This document shows positions 48,911 through 57,707 of a stretch of DNA of 64,000 nucleotides, piece by piece. The position numbers and the translations under genes were made by a program. The stretch is from positions 434,001 to 498,000 of the forward strand of contig NZ_VAWF01000001.1 in the NCBI RefSeq assembly GCF_005869845.1, written 5' to 3'. The notes beneath the pieces are model-generated. The model was not told the DNA's origin. It searched no databases and worked only from the letters and a program-made list of their open reading frames with translations. Origin of the DNA: Fodinibius saliphilus. GTDB taxonomy: Bacteria; Bacteroidota; Rhodothermia; Balneolales; Balneolaceae. Every line of letters begins with the position of its first letter. The stretch's first letter is position 1.

Positions 48911-49684
48911 TTATTCAAATGGTTGTAGAGACTGCAGTTGCGGCACCCAAGAAACGAGAGAAATCGAACTATTATTATAAAATGCCATTGTCCGATGCTG
49001 ATAAAAGGTACCTAAATTTATATAGGTTCCGAAGTCGAATTCTTTCTGACGGGGTATATGGTCATGGCCACAAAGAATAAAGTCAATTTCGGTACTCGCC
49101 AGTGTTCTTGATGCCCACTCATCTAACTTTTTTTCTTTTTCTGTGTTCCATTCCAATGAACGGGTAAAGCGGGAAAAGTATTTCATGATATTTATTCCCA
49201 CACGTGGCGGAAACAGCGTTTGGTACAGCGAAATGAACTTATCGGAACGCAGCAGCCGATGCAGGCGTGGGCGGGGAAGGTGTAGCAGCTCATCAGCTAA
49301 CCCATCCCCATGGAGCGTCATTACCGTATTACCATTAACCTGGAGCATCATATGTTCGTGTTTAAGCTCAAAACCTAAGTTCTCAAAATAGTCACGAGTC
49401 CAATTGTCATGATTACCCGTAATAAATAGAGTAGGTCCCATATCTTTATTAAAAGAAGAAAACCGTTCTAGAACCCTTTCCCCAATAGCAGGTATGACAT
49501 CGGGATATTCCATCCAATAATCAAAAAGGTCGCCCAAGATAGCTATGCCAATCTTGTTACGTTGACAGTAATTGAGAAGTTGAATCAGCTCTGATTCAAT
49601 ACGTTGGTTTATTTCGTCAGAAAAACCGCCGAGATGTGCATCAGAAAGAAAAATCATCGGCTGATCAACAGTAGAAATTCTCAT
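48911..49684 (-). CDS. lpxH: UDP-2,3-diacylglucosamine diphosphatase, LpxH-like metallophosphoesterase
   Basis: Removes UMP from UDP-diacylglucosamine to give lipid X in lipid A synthesis. It has 257 residues of calcineurin-like fold with metal-binding motifs in order: FLSDAHLGG (DxH), ILGDLFDYW (GDxxD), ITGNHDNW (GNHD), MTLHGDGLAD, and FILCGHDHIPRQ. The long insertion around 130-165 matches the LpxH cap that forms the acyl chamber. It sits between the polyprenyl synthase (14 bp) and PBP1A (8 bp). The presence of LpxH shows that the organism makes lipid A and so has an LPS-type outer membrane. Confidence 0.88.
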   Translation of the reverse strand: MRISTVDQPMIFLSDAHLGGFSDEINQRIESELIQLLNYCQRNKIGIAILGDLFDYWMEYPDVIPAIGERVLERFSSFNKDMGPTLFITGNHDNWTRDYFENLGFELKHEHMMLQVNGNTVMTLHGDGLADELLHLPRPRLHRLLRSDKFISLYQTLFPPRVGINIMKYFSRFTRSLEWNTEKEKKLDEWASRTLASTEIDFILCGHDHIPRQKEFDFGTYINLGTFYQHRTMAFYNNSSISLVSWVPQLQSLQPFE

Positions 49685-49698
49685 ACGGCCGCTGGGCG

Positions 49699-50718
49699 TT
49701 ATTTTTTACGCTCGATGATAAACTTAATAAGGTCTTCAAACGCTGCACGATCTTCAGATTCTGGGAGTTCAGCTAGCGTTTCAAGAGCCCGGTTTGCGTA
49801 GTCATTCATAATTGATCGTGCGTATTTAACGCCTCCTTTATCGTGCACAAAAGAAACAATTTTGTCGACATCGGCTTTCTTTTTTCGGCGTTTTCGCATT
49901 AGGTATCGTGCCCGGACCTTCTCCATGGTAGAAGCATTATCGAGGGCTTTAATAAAAGGAAGGGTTACTTTTCGCTCCTGAATATCATTGCGCTTTGGTT
50001 TGCCAATATCATTGACACCGTAGTCGAAAATATCATCTCTAATTTGGAATGCGATCCCGGTCCATTTACCAATATTGTGCATTTTTTTATGCATCTTGGG
50101 GTTATCTGTCGTTGAGATAGCACCACATTCACAGCACGAAGCAATAAGACTGGCCGTTTTCTCCGAAATAACTTTAAAATAATATTCTTCATCCATGTTG
50201 AAAAGGCGAGCTGCTTTAAACTGGCGAAGCTCTCCTTCACTCATTTGCCGTACCGCCTCAGAAAGAACTTTTAAGAGCTTGTATTCTTCATGGTCCAGTG
50301 CGGTAAGTAAGCCTTTGGAGAGTAGGAAATCTCCTAGTAATACTCCTGCCTTATTATTCCATACTTTATTAATACTAAGGAACCCGCGTCGTACTTCGGC
50401 TTCATCCACAACATCGTCATGTATTAGAGTAGCCGTATGCAGTAACTCAATCATAGTGGCAGCTACATAGCTTCGCTTGTTAACTTCTCCAAAAAGTCGT
50501 GCCGACATAAATACGAGTGTAGGGCGAATTTCTTTTCCTTTCTGACGGAGTAAATATTGTACGACTTTATCTAATACCCACACATCAGTACGCAACGCTT
50601 TTTTATAGAAAGTACGAAACTCAGATAAACTACCTTTAACAGGTGCGGTTATATCTTGAAGTGACTTCTTTTGCTTGCGTTTAAAAGTAGTTGCTTTTTC
50701 TAGCTGCGTATTAATCAT
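49699..50718 (-). CDS. Long-chain trans-polyprenyl diphosphate synthase
   Basis: Condenses isopentenyl diphosphate onto allylic diphosphates to make the side chain of menaquinone. It has 339 residues. The first aspartate-rich motif is LIHDDVVDEAEVRRG and the second is QIRDDIFDYG. A basic segment GKEIRPTLVF precedes them, and KKTASLIASC-like residues line the pocket (EKTASLIASCCECGA). The residues just before the first DDxxD are small or aliphatic (IELLHTATLIH), which allows a long product, likely 35-40 carbons. It is the first gene of the minus-strand envelope run, divergent from pgi. Confidence 0.88.
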   Translation of the reverse strand: MINTQLEKATTFKRKQKKSLQDITAPVKGSLSEFRTFYKKALRTDVWVLDKVVQYLLRQKGKEIRPTLVFMSARLFGEVNKRSYVAATMIELLHTATLIHDDVVDEAEVRRGFLSINKVWNNKAGVLLGDFLLSKGLLTALDHEEYKLLKVLSEAVRQMSEGELRQFKAARLFNMDEEYYFKVISEKTASLIASCCECGAISTTDNPKMHKKMHNIGKWTGIAFQIRDDIFDYGVNDIGKPKRNDIQERKVTLPFIKALDNASTMEKVRARYLMRKRRKKKADVDKIVSFVHDKGGVKYARSIMNDYANRALETLAELPESEDRAAFEDLIKFIIERKK

Positions 50719-50867
50719 GAAACGTTTGTGATCACTTAGGTATTGGAGCCGAAAATAAAAGTTGAAATTTAGTAATTATTCAGGTTTTATACCCCATCAA
50801 TTCTAAAAGCTGATAATAGCTTCTAATATAGAGTTTGAATAGTAATTTCTAAATAGTGTAATCGACA

Positions 50868-52154
50868 ATGATTAAGCTTGATGTAAGCAGGGCAAAAAAG
50901 TTTTTGACCGATGAAGAGTTTGACCAAGCCCGGGATAAGGCATCTGAGGCGCTTATGACGGTAAAGGAGCGAAATGGAAAAGGTGCTGAGTGGTTGGGGT
51001 GGAGAGATCTACTGAGTGATCCTAATGACGCAATACTGGAACAACTTCATAGTATGGCTACTAAAATTAGAGAAAATGCTGATGTTTTTATCGTTTGTGG
51101 CATTGGCGGATCTTATCTCGGTGCGCGCGCAGTGATCGATGCACTAGCCTCTTTTTTTGGAAATAAAGGGCCTGAAATAATTTATGCAGGACACCATATG
51201 AGTGGGCAGTATTTAGAAGAATTATTGGCTTACCTCGAAGAGTTAACCAAAGACGGAGAGCCTAAAAGTGTTTATTGCAATGTAATATCCAAATCAGGGA
51301 CGACCCTGGAAACAGCTCTTTCGTTTCGATTTATTAGAAGTTGGATGCAAGATCAGTACCCGGATACATTACAAGATCGGATTATCTGCACTACAAGTTC
51401 AGTAGGAGGAGCCCTGAATAAGCTTGTAGATCAATATAGGTTTCAAAAGTTTGTTATCCCTGATGATGTAGGAGGACGGTTTTCTGTATTAACGCCTGTC
51501 GGGTTATTACCGATTGCTGTGGCGGGTATTGACATTCGCAGTCTTTTTTATGGCGCCGTTTCAAAGTATGAAGAACTGGAGGAAGAGGCAGGGTCATTAT
51601 TGGATTATGCTGCGGTAAAATATGCTTTATTTAAGAAGGGTAAGGCCGTAGATGTGATCACTTCTTTTGAGCCGCAGCTTGCGTCTTTGGGAGGGTGGTT
51701 ACAACAACTATTGGGTGAAAGTGAAGGTAAGGGTGGAGAGGGGATGTTTCCTGCTGTTACGACTTATTCAACTGACCTACATAGTTTGGGACAGTTTATC
51801 CAAGATGGAGCTCGCATTGTCATGGAAACATTTATAACGGTGGGAGATTCTAAGGGGGGATTGACAGTAAAAGAGGCAGAAGAAAATAACGATGGGCTCA
51901 ACTATCTTGCAGGCATGACGTTTCATGAAATTAATAAACGAGCGTTTGAAGGCACAATTCAGGCTCATGTCAAAGGTGGAGTCCCCTCTGTCGTCGTTAA
52001 TTTAGACAAATTGAATGCACAACATCTCGGTGAGTTTATTTATCTTTATGAGCTTTTTACGGCCGTCTATTGCTACAGTTTGAACGTTAACCCATTTAAT
52101 CAGCCGGGCGTAGAAGATTATAAAAGTGAAATGTATCAACTATTGGGAAAATAA
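50868..52154 (+). CDS. pgi: Glucose-6-phosphate isomerase
   Basis: Interconverts glucose 6-phosphate and fructose 6-phosphate. The length of 428 residues corresponds to the shorter Bacillus-type enzyme. Substrate phosphate is held by VCGIGGSYLGARAVIDAL and VISKSGTTLETALSFR. The catalytic Glu is in QLLGESEGKGGEG, and a catalytic His/Lys pair lies in TDLHSLGQF and GVEDYKSEMYQLLGK. The gene is divergent from the polyprenyl synthase and followed after 6 bp by the deoxynucleoside kinase, so they probably share a transcript. Confidence 0.95.
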   Translation: MIKLDVSRAKKFLTDEEFDQARDKASEALMTVKERNGKGAEWLGWRDLLSDPNDAILEQLHSMATKIRENADVFIVCGIGGSYLGARAVIDALASFFGNKGPEIIYAGHHMSGQYLEELLAYLEELTKDGEPKSVYCNVISKSGTTLETALSFRFIRSWMQDQYPDTLQDRIICTTSSVGGALNKLVDQYRFQKFVIPDDVGGRFSVLTPVGLLPIAVAGIDIRSLFYGAVSKYEELEEEAGSLLDYAAVKYALFKKGKAVDVITSFEPQLASLGGWLQQLLGESEGKGGEGMFPAVTTYSTDLHSLGQFIQDGARIVMETFITVGDSKGGLTVKEAEENNDGLNYLAGMTFHEINKRAFEGTIQAHVKGGVPSVVVNLDKLNAQHLGEFIYLYELFTAVYCYSLNVNPFNQPGVEDYKSEMYQLLGK

Positions 52155-52160
52155 CAAGGT

Positions 52161-52829
52161 ATGTCAGAAGTCAATAATGACAAGCAGCCAGGAACAAGCC
52201 CTTCCGAAGATCTCCAATTTATTGCTGTTGCCGGTAATATTGGAGCCGGGAAATCATCATTAACCGGATTACTTGCCAAGCATTTTGGCTGGGAAGCATT
52301 CTATGAATCAGTAGATGATAATCCCTATCTCTCAGATTTTTATGAGGATATGCGCCGATGGAGCTTTAATTTGCAGATTTACTTTTTATCTAGTCGATTC
52401 CGGCATCAAAAACAGATGCTCGAACAGGAAGGGCGTTTTGTACAAGATCGGACGATTTATGAGGATGTAGAGATTTTTGCAAAGAACTTGCACAACATGG
52501 GGTTAATGAGTGATCGTGATTTTGCGAACTATGAGGCTCTATTTGAAGAGATGACAGACTATCTTCAACCTCCAGGTCTTTTGATTTATATTCGCGCGCA
52601 GGTTTCAACCCTAGTTGATCAAATTCAGCAGCGCGGTAGAGATTATGAAAATACAATTCGAATTGAATACTTAGAACGTTTAAACCGTTTGTATGAGGAC
52701 TGGATCGACCGCTATCCGCATGAAAAGCTTATTATCGATACAGATGATCTTGATTTTGTGAATAACAAAGAGGATCTCGGGCAAATTATTGGGCTTGTAG
52801 AACAAAGACTTTTTGGCTTGTTTAATTGA
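52161..52829 (+). CDS. Deoxynucleoside kinase (dGK/dAK type)
   Basis: Phosphorylates deoxynucleosides for salvage, in the cytoplasm. It has 222 residues. The P-loop is AVAGNIGAGKSSLTGLL, the catalytic Glu-Ser lies in FYESVDDNPYLSDFYEDMRRW, the substrate-binding Gln-rich helix is FNLQIYFLSSRFRHQKQM, and the DRS-like motif is QDRTIYEDVEIFA. The LID arginines lie in QQRGRDYENTIRIEYLERLN. This is the DCK/DGK family; substrate choice (dG/dA versus dC) cannot be decided. It sits between pgi and yceD on the same strand. Confidence 0.9.
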   Translation: MSEVNNDKQPGTSPSEDLQFIAVAGNIGAGKSSLTGLLAKHFGWEAFYESVDDNPYLSDFYEDMRRWSFNLQIYFLSSRFRHQKQMLEQEGRFVQDRTIYEDVEIFAKNLHNMGLMSDRDFANYEALFEEMTDYLQPPGLLIYIRAQVSTLVDQIQQRGRDYENTIRIEYLERLNRLYEDWIDRYPHEKLIIDTDDLDFVNNKEDLGQIIGLVEQRLFGLFN

Positions 52830-52875
52830 TTGCAGGTAAACCCAATAATTCATATTTTTGCTAGCTATTACGGAT

Positions 52876-53388
52876 ATGTCAAAACTTGAATTTAACATAG
52901 TAGAAATACCTGAAGGAGAAAGTCGACGAACAGTCGAGCTCTCCGATGAAGATCTTGACTTATCTCCGCATACTTTTGTTGGAGGTGAGGTAGAGATACT
53001 ATTTTACCGTACGCTTCATTTTATCCGGGTAAATTTCCATGTAGATTCTGATATTGAATTAACATGTGATCGGTCTTTGGAAAAATATATTCAGCCGGTC
53101 GAATCAGACTATGAAGTTGTATTCAAGGTTGATGTTAAGGAAGAGAAAGAAGATGAAAACGGTGCTGTACGGCGTTTTAACTTCTCCTCGAATACATTAA
53201 GTATTGAAGACGAAGTCCGTGATACTATTTTTCTGAATGTTCCTATTAAAAAATTGCATCCCAAGTTTATTGACGACGAAGGGAAGCCAAAAGATTTTGA
53301 CACAAAATCATTTGGAGCTACAGAAAACGATGACGATACCGAGATTGTAGATCCTCGGTGGAAGAAGTTGAAAGAATTAAAGAATTAA
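52876..53388 (+). CDS. DUF177/YceD family protein
   Basis: A protein of 170 residues from the ATG at 52876; a TTG at 52858 would add six. The conserved core ELTCDRSLEKYIQPVESDYEVVFKVDV keeps one Cys of the pattern. The end TDIVDPRWKKLKELKN-like stretch (VDPRWKKL) is the classic YceD C-terminus. The family always precedes rpmF, as here (24 bp), and in plants a relative is needed for 23S rRNA accumulation. A role in ribosome assembly is therefore likely but not proven in bacteria. Confidence 0.88.
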   Translation: MSKLEFNIVEIPEGESRRTVELSDEDLDLSPHTFVGGEVEILFYRTLHFIRVNFHVDSDIELTCDRSLEKYIQPVESDYEVVFKVDVKEEKEDENGAVRRFNFSSNTLSIEDEVRDTIFLNVPIKKLHPKFIDDEGKPKDFDTKSFGATENDDDTEIVDPRWKKLKELKN

Positions 53389-53412
53389 CAGCAATATTAC
53401 CATCTATTAATA

Positions 53413-53592
53413 ATGGCACAACCAAAACGACAACATTCAAAGTCCCGCCAGGGGAAACGTCGCTCTCACCATAAAATTGGAGAGCCTACATTAGCTGAAT
53501 GCAAAAATTGTGGTGCCCTGCATCGCTATCATCATATCTGTAAAGAGTGCGGTTTTTATCGCGGTCGTCAAATTCTTGATGTGAACAAATAA
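53413..53592 (+). CDS. rpmF: Ribosomal protein bL32
   Basis: A 59-residue ribosomal protein of the large subunit. It starts MAQPKRQHSKSRQGKRRSHH, the family N-terminus. It holds a zinc ribbon formed by two C-x2-C pairs (ECKNCG and CKECG), so this is the zinc-binding (C+) form rather than the zinc-independent paralogue. It follows yceD by 24 bp and precedes plsX by 21 bp, the order found across many bacteria, linking ribosome and lipid synthesis genes. Confidence 0.96.
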   Translation: MAQPKRQHSKSRQGKRRSHHKIGEPTLAECKNCGALHRYHHICKECGFYRGRQILDVNK

Positions 53593-53613
53593 TTTTAGTT
53601 AAATCCCTATTTC

Positions 53614-54597
53614 ATGATCATTGCTGTAGATGCCGCAGGGGGCGACTACTATCCCGAAAATCCGGTTAAAGGTTCTATTCAGGCTCTTAATGAATCAACG
53701 GAGTTAACAGTTATTTTGGTAGGGCCAGAAGATATAATTGAGCAGGAGTTATCAAAGCATGACTATGATGAGCAGCGTCTTTTGGTGCAGCATGCTCCTG
53801 ATATTATAGGTATGGATGAAGCTCCGGCACAAGCGGTAAAGAGCAAACAAAATTCATCTATTGTATCTGGAATAGGGATGCATAAAGCCGGTAAATGTAA
53901 GGCTTTTGTAAGTGCTGGAAATACCGGTGCTTTGCTTGCAGCTTCTTCCTTTCTGCTAGGAAAGCTTGAAGGTGTAAGTCGTCCTACGATTGCAGCAATG
54001 TATCCTACAGTGAAAGGTTTGCGCTTGTTACTTGATGTTGGAGCAAATCTTGAAGTACGACCGGACATGTTCGTTCAGTTTGCCCATATGGGTAAAATAT
54101 TCGCCAATGAGATTATGGATGTGGAAGACCCAACGGTTGGGCTTCTTAATGTTGGGGAAGAAGAAGAAAAAGGGACTAGTGTGCTGAAAGATGCCTTTAA
54201 AGAACTTGAAGCGCTTCCTAATTTTGTGGGAAATGTAGAAGGGCGTGACATATTTTCTGCTGAGGCAGATATTTTCCTCAGTGATGGCTTAGTAGGAAAT
54301 CTGTTATTGAAATTTGGTGAGTCAATACCGGAAGCACTGAATACTTTTGTTAAGAAAGGAATACAAAAACTCGAGTTAGGTCCTGAAGAGGCCAAGCTCG
54401 TAGGGAAGGTATTAAAAGCTTCTCTGGCCGAATTCGATTCGGACCGCATTGGTGGTGTGCCCTTCCTTGGTGTTGATGGAGTAAGCATGGTAGGGCACGG
54501 AAGTAGTTCACCTCTTGCGATTAGAAATATGATACTGAATGCCGCAAAATGTGTGGATCATAGTATCAATAAGAAAATTGTAGCATCTCTTAAATAA
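53614..54597 (+). CDS. plsX: Phosphate acyltransferase PlsX
   Basis: Converts acyl-ACP to acyl-phosphate for phospholipid synthesis. It has 327 residues. The N-terminus IIAVDAAGGDYYPENPVKGS corresponds to the usual MDxMGGD motif, with Met replaced by Ala in DAAGGD. Other family segments are SAGNTGALLAAS, LDVGANLEVRPDMFVQFAHMG, GLLNVGEEEEKG and GVDGVSMVGHGSSSP. It sits in the standard place between rpmF and fabH (13 bp gap). Because plsX needs the acyl-ACP made by the following genes, the operon couples fatty-acid and phospholipid synthesis. Confidence 0.95.
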   Translation: MIIAVDAAGGDYYPENPVKGSIQALNESTELTVILVGPEDIIEQELSKHDYDEQRLLVQHAPDIIGMDEAPAQAVKSKQNSSIVSGIGMHKAGKCKAFVSAGNTGALLAASSFLLGKLEGVSRPTIAAMYPTVKGLRLLLDVGANLEVRPDMFVQFAHMGKIFANEIMDVEDPTVGLLNVGEEEEKGTSVLKDAFKELEALPNFVGNVEGRDIFSAEADIFLSDGLVGNLLLKFGESIPEALNTFVKKGIQKLELGPEEAKLVGKVLKASLAEFDSDRIGGVPFLGVDGVSMVGHGSSSPLAIRNMILNAAKCVDHSINKKIVASLK

Positions 54598-54610
54598 ATA
54601 ACCCTCTTAC

Positions 54611-55603
54611 ATGGCTGAAGTAAAACGAGCAGCAATAACAGCAGTAGGCCACTATTTGCCTGACAATAAGTTAACAAATCATGACTTAGAGCAAATGGTG
54701 GATACCAATGATGAATGGATCCAAACAAGAACTGGTATTAAAGAACGTCGGATTTTAAAAGACGATGATAAAGCAACTGCTTTTATGGGAGCAGAAGCTG
54801 CAAAAGAAGCACTTGATGAGCGAGGCATTTCTGCTGATGAGATCGATGTTATCATCTGTGCTACTGTTACTCCCGATTACCTTTTTCCGGCGACAGCATG
54901 TCTTATTCAAAGCAAAATAGGGGCAAGTAATGCCTATGCTTTTGATCTTTCTGCAGCATGTTCCGGCTTTCTTTTCGCTTTATCTACCGGAGGAAATTTT
55001 ATTGAATCAGGAAGGGCCCAGAAAGTACTTGTTATTGGGGCTGACAAAATGAGTTCCATTGTTGATTATACCGACCGCTCCACTTGTATCCTTTTTGGAG
55101 ATGGAGCTGGGGCTGTTTTATTAGAAGCGTCGGAAGACGGCAATGGTATAGTAGATTATATTAATCGCTCTGAAGGGGATACCGGATTAGCATTGTATCA
55201 GCCTGCCGGTGGAAGTTTAAATCCTGCTACTGAAGAATCAGTTGCTGACCGTCTCCACTATGCGAAACAAGATGGACGTACTGTCTTTAAGAAGGCAACA
55301 GTTGGTATGGCAGATGTTTCGGCTGAGATTATGAAAAAAAATGATCTTACAGCTGATGATATATCATATCTGGTCCCGCATCAGGCAAATCTTAGAATCA
55401 TTGATGCTACAGCAAATCGTATGGGACTCGACAGCGAAAAAGTGATGGTAAATATAAATAAATACGGTAATACTACTGCAGCAACGATTCCGCTTTGTTT
55501 GTTTGATTGGAAATCGAAACTAGAAAAAGGTGATAATCTAATCTTAGCGGCCTTTGGTGGGGGATATACCTGGGGCGCTATCTATTTAAAATGGGGAATG
55601 TAA
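54611..55603 (+). CDS. fabH: Beta-ketoacyl-ACP synthase III
   Basis: Starts fatty-acid synthesis by condensing an acyl-CoA primer with malonyl-ACP. It has 330 residues with the full triad: Cys117 in [13 protein letters not shown], His in [10 protein letters not shown] and Asn in [30 protein letters not shown] is the family N-terminal signature. Whether it prefers acetyl or branched primers cannot be read directly. The next gene, fabD, begins 5 bp after its stop. Confidence 0.96.
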   Translation: MAEVKRAAITAVGHYLPDNKLTNHDLEQMVDTNDEWIQTRTGIKERRILKDDDKATAFMGAEAAKEALDERGISADEIDVIICATVTPDYLFPATACLIQSKIGASNAYAFDLSAACSGFLFALSTGGNFIESGRAQKVLVIGADKMSSIVDYTDRSTCILFGDGAGAVLLEASEDGNGIVDYINRSEGDTGLALYQPAGGSLNPATEESVADRLHYAKQDGRTVFKKATVGMADVSAEIMKKNDLTADDISYLVPHQANLRIIDATANRMGLDSEKVMVNINKYGNTTAATIPLCLFDWKSKLEKGDNLILAAFGGGYTWGAIYLKWGM

Positions 55604-55607
55604 TATC

Positions 55608-56495
55608 ATGAGTTCAGCGTATCTTTTTCCAGGACAAGGAGCACAATCTGTTGGGATGGGTAAAAAACATTATGAACAGGATGAGATATTTGCATCTTAT
55701 GTAGATCAGGCCAATGATATACTCGGTTTTGATCTCAAAGAGATTATGTTTGAAGGACCGAAAGAGAAATTGAAACAAACTGAGTATACGCAGCCTGCGA
55801 TCTTTCTGCATTCTGTAGCATTGTATAAGAAACTGGATGCTAATCCCGACATGGTAGCGGGTCATAGTTTGGGTGAATTTTCAGCTTTGGTCGCATGTGG
55901 TGCTGTGGACTTTGAAGATGCGCTTAAAATTGTGCGTCGCCGAGGTGAATTAATGCAGCAAGCTGGGGAAGAAAATCCCGGAACAATGGCTGCGGTTATC
56001 GGTATGGACGATGATATAGTAGAACGTATTTGTGCAGAAGCTACTGAGCAAACGGGTAAAGAAGTAGTCGCTGCAAACTATAATTGTCCCGGCCAGTTAG
56101 TTATTTCCGGGGATGCTGATGCAATTCAGAAAGCTGTTGATCTGCTTAAAGAAGAAGGGTGCCGTTTAGCAAAAGTTCTTGAAGTAAGTGGAGCTTTTCA
56201 CTCTTCCTTGATGCAGCCGGCTTTTGATGGGTTGCAGAGAAGTCTGGAAGATTTAGATATTTCAGAACCTGAGTGCCCTATTTATAGCAATTATACTGCA
56301 GAACCTACAACTGATCCCGAAGAGATTCGCTCTAATTTATTAAATCAGTTATTGAACCCGGTTCGCTGGACACAGACACTGGAAAATATGAACAAGAACG
56401 GTGCAGAGTCATTTATTGAAGTTGGTCCTGGCAAGGTGCTTCAGGGACTGGTAAAACGTACCCTTGATGATGTTAAAATAAGTGGTCTTCAATAA
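55608..56495 (+). CDS. fabD: Malonyl-CoA:ACP transacylase
   Basis: Loads malonyl groups onto ACP. It has 295 residues. The N-terminus is AYLFPGQGAQSVGMGK. The nucleophile Ser87 is in VAGHSLGEFSALVA, with the Arg in VRRRGELMQQA and the catalytic His in SGAFHSSLMQPA. QPAIFLHSVAL and NYNCPGQLVISGD are further family stretches. It is placed between fabH and fabG with a 60-bp gap to the latter. Confidence 0.96.
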   Translation: MSSAYLFPGQGAQSVGMGKKHYEQDEIFASYVDQANDILGFDLKEIMFEGPKEKLKQTEYTQPAIFLHSVALYKKLDANPDMVAGHSLGEFSALVACGAVDFEDALKIVRRRGELMQQAGEENPGTMAAVIGMDDDIVERICAEATEQTGKEVVAANYNCPGQLVISGDADAIQKAVDLLKEEGCRLAKVLEVSGAFHSSLMQPAFDGLQRSLEDLDISEPECPIYSNYTAEPTTDPEEIRSNLLNQLLNPVRWTQTLENMNKNGAESFIEVGPGKVLQGLVKRTLDDVKISGLQ

Positions 56496-56555
56496 ATAAA
56501 ATTATTATTGTAGCATTCTTTTGATTTCTGCTATAAAACCTTAACAATTATTATT

Positions 56556-57305
56556 ATGAGTTTATCTATTGAAGGAAAAACAGCATTAGTAACCGGTGGA
56601 AGCCGTGGCATTGGTCGTGCTATTGCACTGATGTTAGCTGATTATGGTGCTGATGTTGCTATTACCTATAGAAGTTCTGTAGATGCAGCTAATGAGGTAA
56701 AAGAATTGATTGAGGAAAAGGGACAAAAGGCTAAGGCTATTCAGGCTGATGCCGTTAAGTTTGACAGTGCTGAAGAGGTTATTTCTGAAATTACCGGAGA
56801 TTGGGAAAAATTAGATATTCTCGTAAATAATGCTGGTATTGCACGTGATAACTTAATTCTTCGTATGACCGAAGAACAGTGGGATCAGGTTATCGATACA
56901 AACCTAAAGAGTATTTTTAATTATAGTAAGGCTGTAGCCAAGCCTATGATGCGAAATCAGGGCGGCTCAATTATTAATATTAGTTCTGTAGTTGGGATAT
57001 CAGGAAACGCCGGACAAAGTAATTATGCGGCTTCAAAAGCTGGCCTTATTGGTTTTACAAAATCCTATGCAAAAGAATTAGCTTCGAGAAATATTAGAGC
57101 TAATGTTGTAGCACCTGGATATATTACCACCGAAATGACCGAAGAATTGAATGAAAAAGTATTGGAGTCTATTAAAGAAGAGACTCCGCTCGGCAGGGCA
57201 GGAGATGCTGATGAAGTAGCTTCTACAGTTTTGTTTTTAGCCTCCGATATAAGTAAGTACATTACAGGTGAAACAATTCGCGTAGACGGTGGAATGGCAA
57301 TGTAA
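56556..57305 (+). CDS. fabG: 3-oxoacyl-ACP reductase
   Basis: NADPH-dependent reductase of the elongation cycle. It has 249 residues of SDR fold. The cofactor loop is VTGGSRGIGRAIA, followed by NNAGIARDNLI. The catalytic Ser is in INISSVVGISGN and the Tyr-Lys pair in NYAASKAGLIGF. Arg in ITYRSS supports NADPH use. The final segment TGETIRVDGGMAM is the family C-terminus. It is followed by a 142-bp gap to acpP that contains a strong hairpin. Confidence 0.95.
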   Translation: MSLSIEGKTALVTGGSRGIGRAIALMLADYGADVAITYRSSVDAANEVKELIEEKGQKAKAIQADAVKFDSAEEVISEITGDWEKLDILVNNAGIARDNLILRMTEEQWDQVIDTNLKSIFNYSKAVAKPMMRNQGGSIINISSVVGISGNAGQSNYAASKAGLIGFTKSYAKELASRNIRANVVAPGYITTEMTEELNEKVLESIKEETPLGRAGDADEVASTVLFLASDISKYITGETIRVDGGMAM

Positions 57306-57372
57306 AAAGAATCTTTTATTCTTTTTATTAATAAGAAATTGAGAAAGTGTATTTTTATCTATTTAAATTGTA

Positions 57373-57416
57373 TTTTCTGCCCATGCTTTACGAAAGTAGG
57401 CAGAAAACAATTTTTT
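57373..57416 (+). terminator. Hairpin with U tract between fabG and acpP (attenuator or processing site)
   Basis: A 9-bp stem TTTTCTGCC / GGCAGAAAA (57373-57381 with 57399-57407) encloses an inner CTTT-ACG-AAAG stem (57386-57396). It is followed by CAA and six T (57411-57416). A weaker AT-rich hairpin lies just after the fabG stop (57304-57326). It could end part of the upstream transcript or act as a 5' structure for acpP mRNA. Confidence 0.6.
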
Positions 57417-57447
57417 AATTAACTCGAAAATAAGTTAAATACAAATT

Positions 57448-57684
57448 ATGTCACAAGACGTCGAAGCAAAAGTAAAATCAATTATTGTTGATAAATTAGG
57501 TGTTGATGAATCAGAAGTTACCCATGAAGCTAACTTCACAAACGATTTAGGGGCTGATTCTCTTGACACTGTTGAACTTATCATGGAGTTTGAGAAAGAT
57601 TTTGATATCAGCATTCCTGATGAAGATGCTGAGAATATTGCAACAGTAGGTAATGCTGTTGAATATCTACAAGAGAAAGTATAA
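57448..57684 (+). CDS. acpP: Acyl carrier protein
   Basis: A small acidic protein of 78 residues that carries the growing acyl chain on 4'-phosphopantetheine attached to Ser38 in [17 protein letters not shown]. Helix II and the recognition acidic residues are standard, and the end is [10 protein letters not shown]. It follows the hairpin described for 57373-57416 and precedes fabF by 23 bp. Confidence 0.97.
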   Translation: MSQDVEAKVKSIIVDKLGVDESEVTHEANFTNDLGADSLDTVELIMEFEKDFDISIPDEDAENIATVGNAVEYLQEKV

Positions 57685-57707
57685 AACTCATACGCTAAAC
57701 AACTAGC

